Below are positions 6,506-13,992 of a stretch of DNA of 14,170 nt, in pieces. The notes under the pieces are model-generated. The model worked only from the letters and a program-made list of their open reading frames with translations, did not search any database and was not told where the DNA came from. Within the stretch, counting starts at the first letter, position 1. Each line of letters begins with the position of its first letter. Source of the stretch: DAOTWP01 sp034435675 (GTDB lineage: Bacteria; Chloroflexota; Anaerolineae; Aggregatilineales; Phototrophicaceae); NCBI GenBank assembly GCA_034435675.1, contig DAOTWP010000195.1, forward strand, positions 1 to 14,170, in the 5' to 3' direction. The translations under genes and the position numbers were made by a program.

Positions 6506-7132
6506 ATGTCATCTTATCACGGTCCAAAGGCGAAGGTGCAGCGCCGTTTCGGTCAGGTGCTTGTCCCGCGCGCGAAGTACGACAAAATCATCGATAAACG
6601 TTCCTATCCCCCCGGCGATCACGGCAAGGAAAAGCAGTATCGCTCCGGACGCCGCAGCAACTACGGCACCCAGTTGGACGAAAAGCAGAAGCTGTCGTTC
6701 ATCTATAATGTGCGCGAAACGCAGCTCCGTAATTACTTCAAGAAGGCGCTGCAAATGACCGGCACCACCGGCAGCAACCTGATGGCGCTGCTAGAAACCC
6801 GCCTCGATAACGTTGTCTATCGTGCCGGTTTCGGGGCGACCATCTGGGCGGCGCGCCAGCTCGTGGTGCATGGGCATATCGACGTGAATGGTGCGCGTCT
6901 GGATCTGCCTTCGTATCAGGTGCAGCCCGGCGATGTGGTCGCCGTGCGCGAAAAGATGCGTAAGAATGTGCATATCATCGAATGGGTGGATCAGGTGAGC
7001 GCCCCGCCCGCGTACCTCTCGGTGGACAAGGCAGCGCTTAGTGTGCGGCTGAACTATGTGCCGGAACGCCGCGAGATTCCGGTGCCGGTGGAAGAACAGC
7101 TCATCGTTGAGTTCTACAACCGCCTGACCTGA
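6506..7132 (+). CDS. rpsD: 30S ribosomal protein uS4 (S4)
   Basis: This 208-residue primary 16S rRNA-binding protein starts assembly of the 5' domain of the small subunit and lines the mRNA entry path. The N-terminal part (PKAKVQRRFGQVLVPRAKYD, KRSYPPGDHG, 40-90) and the S4 RNA-binding domain (about 97-160: LETRLDNVVYRAGF, ARQLVVHGHIDVNG, SYQVQPGDVVAVREK) are intact, ending in PVPVEEQLIVEFYNRLT. It has no cysteine, so it is the zinc-free type. The ATG at 6506 matches the family start, and GAGG lies 10 bases upstream; a start at 6467 would add 13 unrelated residues. In many bacteria rpsD sits in the alpha operon with rpsM, rpsK and rpoA. Here it stands alone after rsmI and is closed by its own terminator. 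Confidence 0.97.
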   Translation: MSSYHGPKAKVQRRFGQVLVPRAKYDKIIDKRSYPPGDHGKEKQYRSGRRSNYGTQLDEKQKLSFIYNVRETQLRNYFKKALQMTGTTGSNLMALLETRLDNVVYRAGFGATIWAARQLVVHGHIDVNGARLDLPSYQVQPGDVVAVREKMRKNVHIIEWVDQVSAPPAYLSVDKAALSVRLNYVPERREIPVPVEEQLIVEFYNRLT

Positions 7133-7177
7133 TCATCAGCCTTACCCGGTGCCGGGCGATGACGAAAGCACTTCCTG

Positions 7178-7212
7178 TAAGGGCGCATATGACTGTGCCC
7201 TTATTTTGTTTT
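7178..7212 (+). terminator. Intrinsic terminator of rpsD
   Basis: TAAGGGCGCA (7178-7187) pairs with TGTGCCCTTA (7194-7203) as a 10-bp stem with one G-U pair and a 6-base loop. TTTTGTTTT (7204-7212) follows directly. It is oriented for the plus strand; read on the minus strand the stem has no T-run. It lies 45 bases after the rpsD stop and just before the end of the converging glycosyltransferase gene. Confidence 0.85.
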
Positions 7213-7229
7213 GATACAGACGCCGGACT

Positions 7230-9602
7230 TCAGCGGATGACCGGCGCGTAGTAGAGCACATATGCCGTGCCGGGCGGCATCGGGAACGAGCTGTTCAGCG
7301 GACCCTGCAACTGCGGAAAACGGGCGCGCAGCACTTCTGGCGTCTGCCAGTCGTCCGGTTCGAGAAAAAACAGGTGATCCATGTTGGGCGCCAGCGCTGC
7401 TACATAGGCGTTCAGGTCTGCTGCGCGCGGGTCAACCTGGTCCACGCGCCTTGTGCTGTCGCCGGCGGTGAAAAAGTCCAGCACTCCCTGCGCGAAACCG
7501 GCATCAAACGGGGGTGTGCCGATCAGGTGTGATTGTGTGTAGCGCGGGTATGCGGCTGCCCGCTGCATCGCGTCTACGCCATCCAGTTCGCCTACCGGGA
7601 AATAACGCGCTTGTGTTTCGACAAACGGGATATGCTGCCCGAAGTAGTAGACCACCTGCCCTACCGCCAGCAGCGCCACCAGCAGGACAGTCACCAGCGT
7701 GCGCAGGCGTTCGGCGCGGGGCAGCAGCAGCGGCAGCGTATAGCGCATGCCTGCCGCGCACAACAGCGCGATGGGCGGGAATGCGGCAATATAACGGATA
7801 GAGGTCGCACTGCCGACCAGCAGGCTGTTGCCACCGGACACCGCCAGCAGCCAGAGCAGCGGCAGCAGAAATGCCGGTTCGCGCCAGCGCCACAGGGCAT
7901 AGCACAAACCGAGCAGAAACAGCGGGGCGACATACACCAGCAGTAGTGGTTCGTAACCCCGCGCATAGTAGAAACTGGGATCGGGCTGCCCGATGTAGAC
8001 CAGCAGCGCCGGGATGGTCTTTTCGATTAAGTGCGCTTCTGCCACCGGTGGCATGGTCAGCAGTTGGGTCACATAATCCCCATTGAAACCCCACGCGCCT
8101 ACCCGGTTGGTGAAATTGAAGCTCAGCGCGGTGAAAGTATAATAGACTGGCAGCGCCACCAGCAGTGCTGCGCCGCCCACCAGCGCCAGTTCGCGCCATC
8201 CAACCCGCACACGCCATAAGCGCCACGCTGCAAGCGCCCACAGTGCCACCAGCGGCGGAAACAGCAGCCGTCCCGCCTCATGAAAATACTGTGTCAAACC
8301 GAGCATGACGCCTGCCAGCGAATAGTCCAGCCACCGTCCCGTGATGAATCCGCGCGCCAGAAACCAGAATGCCAGCGTGCCGAACAACGGATCAGCGATG
8401 TTATTTAGTCCAAGTCGCCCGAAATGCAGCGCAGGGGGCAGCACGGCAAACAGTACCCCGGCAATCACAGCGGTACGCCGGTCAAACAGGGTACGCGCCA
8501 GCCCGTAAAGCGCGGCGACGGTCAGCGTCCCGACCAACGCGCCTGCTGCGCGGAAGCCGAACCAATCGCGCCCAAAGATGCTGACCAGCGCGGTTTGCCA
8601 GTAGGAGAACAGTCGCGTAAAGGGAAAGACCCCACCCATCGGCGCAGTCAGGCGCACATCGGGGTTGAAGACAACATTGTTGATTTCGACCATGAAGGCG
8701 CGTTCGTCAACCAGTATACGCAGGGTCTGGTTCAGCGCGATGGTGCGCAGCAGCAGCGCCAGCGCCGCCACTGCCAGCATTAACCAGACATCCGGGTTAC
8801 GCCGCCAATGCGATGCAGGACTGCGGTCGGCTACCTCGCCGACCAGCCCTGTCGCGACCAGCGCGCATCCGGCACACAGCAGCGCAAACTGGACGTGCGT
8901 CGCAACGCCTTCCAGCGGGGCAATGCCCAGTACCTTGCCGTTGATTTCCGCCAGCAGTGCCAGCAGCAGCGCCCCTACCGCGACCAATCCCCGACGGATC
9001 GTGCCGCGCTGTACTGCCGCCGCGCGTGGGACAGGGGGCGGTGTTCCTGCGCGGTATGCCGCCGCGCTGAGCAGCACACCGCCGGCTAGCAGCGCGAAGA
9101 AACCCAGCAGCAGCGAATAGAAATCCAGCGATGTGCGGTAAAGCCCGGCGGCGCGTTGCAGCAGCGTGCTGATAACCATCAGCAGCAGCGCACCGGCGGC
9201 GAGAGCACGGACAACAGGGGTTGATGCCGCGAAAACCGGCAGGCGCAGTAGCAGCACCAGCAAGGCACAAAAAGACAACGCGCCGACCAGCACAGCGGCG
9301 ACAGCTCCCCCGGTGGGCGGTGGCAGCAGAAAGACCGCTGCCAGCGCGATCACCAGCGCCCCAGCGCCCAATACGCTTAACCCGCCGCGCTGCGACTGCC
9401 GTTCTGCTGGCAGCACAGCAATTGCCGGAAGTTCGGGCGCCGTGCTGACTTTGACAGCAGCAGGCGTCGGCTGTATATCATGGGCAGGCGCTGACCGCCT
9501 GCGCCGGGCGAACAGCAGCGCCAGCGTGGCTGCCAGCAGCCCTGCCAGCGCGGTCAGCAGCGTAATCAGCCCGTTGTTGAACGGGCGGCGCAGCATGTTC
9601 AT
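7230..9602 (-). CDS. Polytopic GT-C glycosyltransferase (GT39/PMT-like)
   Basis: This 790-residue integral membrane protein would move a sugar from a polyprenyl-phosphate donor to an acceptor on the outer face of the membrane. The core starts near residue 270. After a transmembrane helix (272-290) comes TLRILVDERAFMVEI, where Asp299-Glu300 fit the catalytic acidic motif in the first outside loop of GT-C enzymes. Typical GT39-like segments follow: FPFTRLFSYWQTAL, RAAGALVGTLTVAALYGLAR (351-370), HFGRLGLNNIADPLFG (393-408) and LGLTQYFHEAGRLLFPPL. The first 260 residues are an extra block with about six to eight hydrophobic helices (for example 11-31, 76-93, 100-120, 133-148, 160-182, 205-220). 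A roughly 120-residue soluble tail ends the protein. The start is 16 bases after the TIR gene stop, which implies one transcript. The acceptor (protein or lipid) is unknown. Confidence 0.8.
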   Translation of the reverse strand: MNMLRRPFNNGLITLLTALAGLLAATLALLFARRRRSAPAHDIQPTPAAVKVSTAPELPAIAVLPAERQSQRGGLSVLGAGALVIALAAVFLLPPPTGGAVAAVLVGALSFCALLVLLLRLPVFAASTPVVRALAAGALLLMVISTLLQRAAGLYRTSLDFYSLLLGFFALLAGGVLLSAAAYRAGTPPPVPRAAAVQRGTIRRGLVAVGALLLALLAEINGKVLGIAPLEGVATHVQFALLCAGCALVATGLVGEVADRSPASHWRRNPDVWLMLAVAALALLLRTIALNQTLRILVDERAFMVEINNVVFNPDVRLTAPMGGVFPFTRLFSYWQTALVSIFGRDWFGFRAAGALVGTLTVAALYGLARTLFDRRTAVIAGVLFAVLPPALHFGRLGLNNIADPLFGTLAFWFLARGFITGRWLDYSLAGVMLGLTQYFHEAGRLLFPPLVALWALAAWRLWRVRVGWRELALVGGAALLVALPVYYTFTALSFNFTNRVGAWGFNGDYVTQLLTMPPVAEAHLIEKTIPALLVYIGQPDPSFYYARGYEPLLLVYVAPLFLLGLCYALWRWREPAFLLPLLWLLAVSGGNSLLVGSATSIRYIAAFPPIALLCAAGMRYTLPLLLPRAERLRTLVTVLLVALLAVGQVVYYFGQHIPFVETQARYFPVGELDGVDAMQRAAAYPRYTQSHLIGTPPFDAGFAQGVLDFFTAGDSTRRVDQVDPRAADLNAYVAALAPNMDHLFFLEPDDWQTPEVLRARFPQLQGPLNSSFPMPPGTAYVLYYAPVIR

Positions 9603-9618
9603 CGTGACTCTGCCCGCG

Positions 9619-12600
9619 CTATTGTCCGGTCAGCGTGATTTCGGCTGCACACAACGGCTGAATATCGTATTGCAGGCGTTCCGCACAGGTGAACTCGCGC
9701 ACAAAGCGGTTATCCAGCACCCATTGCAGCAGGTCTGTCTGATCAGGGAACACGCGCCATAGAGTCAGCGCCCGGTCAGAGCCGCCGGTCAGCGCATTTT
9801 GTCCATCGGGGCTGACGGCGATACTCAAGAAACGCACACCCTCACGATCAAAACGGCGCAGTTCTGCCAGCCGGGCAATATCCCACATGCGTAGTGTGCC
9901 ATCGCTGCTGCCAGACAGCACAAAGCGCCCATCCGCGCTGAAGGTGACATCGTTGATTGCCCCCGTATGCCCTGACAGCGTTTGCAGCGCTGTGCCGTTC
10001 GCAACATCCCAGATGATGATGTTCTCATCCTCACCCGCAGATGCCAGTCGCGTGCCATCCGGGCTGAAGGCGGCATCCAGCACTTCTGCCGTGTGTCCGC
10101 TCAAGCGGCGCAGTTGTTCGCCCGTGTTCGTATCCCACAGGATGACCAGTCCATCGCCTCCAACAGAGGCAATCAGGGCATTATCCGGGCTGAAAACTGC
10201 GTTGTAGACCGTCGCACTGTGCCCAACGGTTGTCTGCGCTGCCGCGCTGCGTTCACCAGGCGCGCTCATCTGGAAGGCAGTCCCAAAACCACGCACGGCG
10301 CTGCCATCGGCAACATTCCATAAAATCATTGAAGTATCATTCGAGGTGGTCAGTGCCAGCGTGCCATCCGCGCTGAGGGTGACTCCGGCGATTTTGTCCC
10401 GGTGGACGACTGCCGCTTCTGCCGGGTTAATCACCTGACTGTCGCCTGTTTCGGTATCGATGAACACGAGTTCGTCGGTGAGCAGCGCCGCCAGCAGTAG
10501 ATTAGCCGCAGGAGCTGTGGTCACCGCGCGCAGCCGCCCGCCGATAGGCAGTTGGCGCAGGTTAGCGCCAGTGTCAATATCCCAGACCACCAGCAGACCA
10601 TCCGCCGTGGCGGCATAACCTTCCGCGCCATCTATCGTAAAATTGGTGTGTAAAATGCGGCTGGTATGCTCAGTATACTGCCGAACGAGTGCCAGATTCT
10701 CGGTATCCCAGACGCGCAGCGTGCCGTCAGATGCGCCGGAAACTGCCAGCCGTCCGCCGGGCGTAAAGGCAATTCCAGTCACGCGCCCGTCATGCCCCAG
10801 AAAGCGCCGTACCAGCCGCCCGGTGCTGATCTCCCACATGATCAGGCTGCTGTCGTCCGAAGCCGACAGTGCCAGCGTGCCATCCGGGCTGAAGGCAACC
10901 GCGTTGACCTGGTCGTCATGCCCGACGAGTGTACGCAGCGCCGAACCGGTTGCAGCATCCCACACGATCACCGTCGTGTCGCCATTGGCGGTGAGAATGA
11001 ACTGATTGTCGGGGCTGATTGTCACGCTGTAAACACCCTGACTGGTGAGCGCATTGACAAGGCGGTTAAGCACCGTCCCGCTGGCGTAGTCCCAGACCAG
11101 TGCTACCCCATCCACACTGGCAGAGATCATCAGCGTGCCATCCGTGCTAAAGGCGATGCTGGTGACAGCGCCATCATGATTCTGCGGCAGGCTGCGCAGC
11201 AGTGCGCCAGTTTGTGTGTCCCAGATGTTGATTGTGCCATCCCCGCCGCCAGTTATCGCCTGCTGGTCATCCGGCGTAAAGGCAACGGCAGTCACCGGCA
11301 GCGTCCGCTGGGTACTGCCAATCGGCATGATCGCCCTGCCGCTCATCGCGTCCCACAGAATAACTGTTGCATCGTTAGCAGAGGACAGCGCGCGCTGCCG
11401 ATCCCGGCTGAGTGCGACGCTGAGGATCACCCCGGAGTGCTGAACGGGCGGGGGCGTACTCTGGTCTGTGGGCACCGGCGCACCGCCAAAACGCAGCAGG
11501 GGTTCGCCTGTTGCCAGATTCCAGAGAATCAGTGTCTGGTCATCGCTGCCCGAAAGCGCCAGCGCGCCGTCTGTGCTGACGACGAGGTTGGTAACGCCTG
11601 CGCTATGCCCGGTAAGGACACTGCGCGTGCCAGGGGCATAGGCGGCATCTGCCAGCGCGCGTTGTGCCTGCGGGGGTGCTTCGGGCAGCAGGCTGCTCGG
11701 TGCCGGGTTTGCCTCCAGCGCCAGCAGCACCGCGAGGTCGGTATTGTTGTCTGCCAGCGCCTGCTGCGCGCCGGTGGCAAGCGCGAGGCTGTTGGCACGG
11801 GCGGACTGGCGGGCGGCGGTTTCAGCGTTTTGCTGCGCCTGGGCAAAACCAAAAACTGCCAGCACAGCCAGCACCAGCGAGACGATACCAAACAACAGTG
11901 AGCCGACGACAACCCGGCGCTGGTTGCGACGGCGCAGCAGTTCGCGGCGCTGCTGTGCGTCATCGCTTACCTGAATAAACTGGCGCTGCAACTCGTTGGC
12001 GTCCGCGTTTTCCTGCCACAGTTGCGCGCGCACCAGCCGGTTATCGCGCAGCAGGTATGATGCATCGCGCCCGGCGTTCTGCCAGTCCTGCGCTGCCTGC
12101 AAAATCTCGGTGCCATAGCGCAGCGCTTCTTTGTCCGCTGCGACCCAGCCGGTGAAGCGTTCCCATTCGCGGATCAGCGCTTCGTGACCGACTTCGATGG
12201 TGGTTGCTGCCGGACTGTCCACACCCATGCGCGGGTCAATGCGTCGGCTGGCGATCAGCAGGCGCGATTCCGGCGCGGTGAGCAGGTCAATGACTTCCTG
12301 CACGGCATTATAGGACACGCTGCGAAAGGTCAGTTCGGCGCGTTCGACACGGCGGCGGGTTGCCTCGCCTGAAGCGCTGATTTCGACCAGCCGCAGCAGC
12401 AGGCGGCGCATGATGTCCTGCTGGGCGCTGTTGAGCCGGGTGTAAATGCCTTCGGCGTGTTTTGCCAGCGCTTTGCGCACGCCGCCAATTTCGTCATAAG
12501 CCTTCGTGGTCAGGCGGCGTCCGTCACGCAGCAGATACAGCTCCTTGAGCGCGTATTGCAGCAGCGGCAGCGCGCCCGGTTCTGCGCGGACATCTTCGAG

Positions 12601-13800
12601 GATGCGCTCGACCAGCCCGGCATCGTAGACCAGCCCGACTGCCCCGGCAGGTCCTTCGATGGCGCGGCGCAGGTCGCGCGGAGTCATCGCTGTGACGATG
12701 AACAGGTTGTCGCCTTCAAACAGGCTGGCGAGGTCAGGATACTGGCTGAGGTTGCTGAAGAAGTCGGCGCGCATGGTGACGAGGATGAACGCCCGCCCCT
12801 GCGCTGCCCGCGCGCTGTGCTGAAGCGCGGCGAGGAACTGCCCGCGTTCGACTTCGCCAGCGCGGGTGAACACTTCTTCAAACTGATCAACGACCAGCAG
12901 CAGCCTGGCATCCGGTGCGGAGTCTTTCAGCCCGACGCTGACGACGCGCTCCAGGTTCTCCGGGGCAGTGGCAAGCACCTGCGTCAGTTCTTCGAGCGCT
13001 TGCTGGCGTTCGTCGCCACTTTTTTCGTGCGTGGAGTCTTCTTCGCGCCGGGCGTCGGCAACATGCTTGCGTGCCAGCGGCAGCAGACGTTCTGCCAGCG
13101 CCTGTACCGGGTGGTCACCGGGCGCAAAAATGGCGATCTGCCAGTTTTCAGAGCCGGGGATTTCGCCATCGCGCACGGCGGGAATCAACCCGGCGCGGAC
13201 GATGCTGCTTTTGCCCGTACCGCTGCCGCCGACGACTGCGGCGAACTGCGCGCTGTGCGGGGACCCCAGGTGCGCGACCAACCGGCGGATCATCGTTTCG
13301 CGACCAAAGAAGAGGTGCGCGTCGGTTTGCTGGAATGCTTCCAGCCCCTTAAACGGATTCGGGATGCTTGCCGGGTCAATCTCGCGGAAGCCGTCCGGTG
13401 CGCGCATGCCCGGCAGCGCGGCGAACAACTCCGGCAGCGCCTGTTCGTAGCGCCCGTCGAAGTTGATGAACTGCACGTCGAGCAGCCAGTTAAGCGTCTG
13501 GCTCTGTTCGAGTTCGGTGAACGCCTGCGCCGCCATAATCGGGATGACGGGTTTGCCCTGGTCGCGGGCGGTGTTGGCTTCGCGGGCGACCCATTCGCTC
13601 CGGATGGCGTCGGGCGAGAGGCAGACAATCAGATAATCCGATTTATCCAGCCCGCGCTGGATTTCGTCGCGCCAGCGTTCGCCGCCCTGAATCTGGCGGA
13701 AGTCAATCCAGACTTCCAGCCCGGCGTCGCTCAGGTCGCGGGCGAGGCGTTCGGCAAAGGTTTTGTTACGGCGAGAATACGAGACGAATACGCGCTTCAT
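9619..13800 (-). CDS. TIR - nSTAND1 NTPase - transmembrane - 14x WD40 protein
   Basis: This 1393-residue protein joins four modules. Residues 1-130 are a TIR domain (KRVFVSYSRRNKTFAERLA; SDYLIVCLSPDAIRSEWVAREA), with Glu74 in the W-x3-E position of the NADase glutamate. The linker NPFKGLEAF leads to a STAND NTPase (about 160-560): Walker A GGSGTGKSS (191-199), Walker B LLLVVDQFEEVFT (300-312), LVTMRADFF, LPLLQYALKELYLLRDGRRL and VGHEALIREWERF. A basic stretch (RRELLRRRNQRR) and one transmembrane helix (about 630-652) follow. Fourteen WD40 repeats fill 731-1353, then a C-terminal element with Cys1372 and Cys1384. Positive-inside charge predicts TIR and NTPase in the cytoplasm and propellers outside. 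Known STAND proteins switch by nucleotide-dependent oligomerisation; a sensor or defence role is inference. The ATG at 13800 is preferred to GTG at 13812 because GGGGAG lies 11 bases before it. Confidence 0.9.
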   Translation of the reverse strand: MKRVFVSYSRRNKTFAERLARDLSDAGLEVWIDFRQIQGGERWRDEIQRGLDKSDYLIVCLSPDAIRSEWVAREANTARDQGKPVIPIMAAQAFTELEQSQTLNWLLDVQFINFDGRYEQALPELFAALPGMRAPDGFREIDPASIPNPFKGLEAFQQTDAHLFFGRETMIRRLVAHLGSPHSAQFAAVVGGSGTGKSSIVRAGLIPAVRDGEIPGSENWQIAIFAPGDHPVQALAERLLPLARKHVADARREEDSTHEKSGDERQQALEELTQVLATAPENLERVVSVGLKDSAPDARLLLVVDQFEEVFTRAGEVERGQFLAALQHSARAAQGRAFILVTMRADFFSNLSQYPDLASLFEGDNLFIVTAMTPRDLRRAIEGPAGAVGLVYDAGLVERILEDVRAEPGALPLLQYALKELYLLRDGRRLTTKAYDEIGGVRKALAKHAEGIYTRLNSAQQDIMRRLLLRLVEISASGEATRRRVERAELTFRSVSYNAVQEVIDLLTAPESRLLIASRRIDPRMGVDSPAATTIEVGHEALIREWERFTGWVAADKEALRYGTEILQAAQDWQNAGRDASYLLRDNRLVRAQLWQENADANELQRQFIQVSDDAQQRRELLRRRNQRRVVVGSLLFGIVSLVLAVLAVFGFAQAQQNAETAARQSARANSLALATGAQQALADNNTDLAVLLALEANPAPSSLLPEAPPQAQRALADAAYAPGTRSVLTGHSAGVTNLVVSTDGALALSGSDDQTLILWNLATGEPLLRFGGAPVPTDQSTPPPVQHSGVILSVALSRDRQRALSSANDATVILWDAMSGRAIMPIGSTQRTLPVTAVAFTPDDQQAITGGGDGTINIWDTQTGALLRSLPQNHDGAVTSIAFSTDGTLMISASVDGVALVWDYASGTVLNRLVNALTSQGVYSVTISPDNQFILTANGDTTVIVWDAATGSALRTLVGHDDQVNAVAFSPDGTLALSASDDSSLIMWEISTGRLVRRFLGHDGRVTGIAFTPGGRLAVSGASDGTLRVWDTENLALVRQYTEHTSRILHTNFTIDGAEGYAATADGLLVVWDIDTGANLRQLPIGGRLRAVTTAPAANLLLAALLTDELVFIDTETGDSQVINPAEAAVVHRDKIAGVTLSADGTLALTTSNDTSMILWNVADGSAVRGFGTAFQMSAPGERSAAAQTTVGHSATVYNAVFSPDNALIASVGGDGLVILWDTNTGEQLRRLSGHTAEVLDAAFSPDGTRLASAGEDENIIIWDVANGTALQTLSGHTGAINDVTFSADGRFVLSGSSDGTLRMWDIARLAELRRFDREGVRFLSIAVSPDGQNALTGGSDRALTLWRVFPDQTDLLQWVLDNRFVREFTCAERLQYDIQPLCAAEITLTGQ
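9753..11610 (-). repeat. Array of 14 WD40-repeat coding units
   Basis: Fourteen units of about 36 codons, each running from a GH-like pair to W-D (or W-N, W-E, W-R), encode residues 731-1353 of the TIR-nSTAND protein. Units 1, 6, 7 and 11-13 are near canonical (GHTAEVLDAAFSPDGTRLAS is one). Unit 9 (1086-1120) is degenerate, with FIDTETGD in place of the W-D end. Extra loops sit between units 1 and 2 and between 10 and 11. At DNA level a 22-base stretch recurs exactly at 10050-10071 and 10875-10896. Confidence 0.85.
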
Positions 13801-13811
13801 AGGGCGCAGCA

Positions 13812-13817
13812 CTCCCC
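13812..13817 (-). promoter_or_regulatory. Ribosome-binding site deciding the TIR gene start
   Basis: On the minus strand GGGGAG lies 11 bases before the ATG at 13800. It overlaps the alternative GTG (13810-13812) and so cannot serve it. Confidence 0.55.
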
Positions 13818-13847
13818 GTTAGATTAACCAGACTCCAATATACGCTC

Positions 13848-13853
13848 ATTATA
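13848..13853 (-). promoter_or_regulatory. Candidate -10 element for the TIR-glycosyltransferase pair
   Basis: A perfect TATAAT reads on the minus strand 47 bases before the ATG, giving a leader of about 40 bases. I see no -35 hexamer at the right distance, so it may need an activator. Confidence 0.4.
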
Positions 13854-13931
13854 GGGGTTTTGCGGGCAAAGCGATACCGGGCGACCCCACCGGCTGCCCC
13901 CCGCCTGGATGCCGCTGGCGCACGGCGGCTG

Positions 13932-13940
13932 TGTTACAAT
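13932..13940 (+). promoter_or_regulatory. Candidate extended -10 promoter for the right-edge frame
   Basis: TGTTACAAT fits an extended -10 element (TGn then TACAAT). It would place the transcript start near 13947, about 46 bases before the ATG at 13993. No clear -35 is seen. Confidence 0.35.
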
Positions 13941-13992
13941 CGAGGCAGATGGCACGCAGGCGTTCGTGCGTTTGTGAGTTGAGGAGCTGCGT

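Noticed and set aside
10050..10896. Exact 22-base repeats (10050-10071, 10875-10896) as a mobile or CRISPR-like repeat
   Set aside because: They fall in the same reading frame of WD40 units and encode the SPDGT turn, so protein repeat structure explains them.
10666..11901. A 411-codon open frame on the plus strand opposite the WD40 region
   Set aside because: It mirrors the repeated WD40 coding units and shows no family signature or ribosome-binding site.
12457..13827. A 456-codon open frame on the plus strand opposite the TIR-nSTAND gene
   Set aside because: It has no recognisable domain, and the minus-strand frame encodes clear TIR and STAND motifs. Long antisense frames are common in GC-rich genes with biased codon use.
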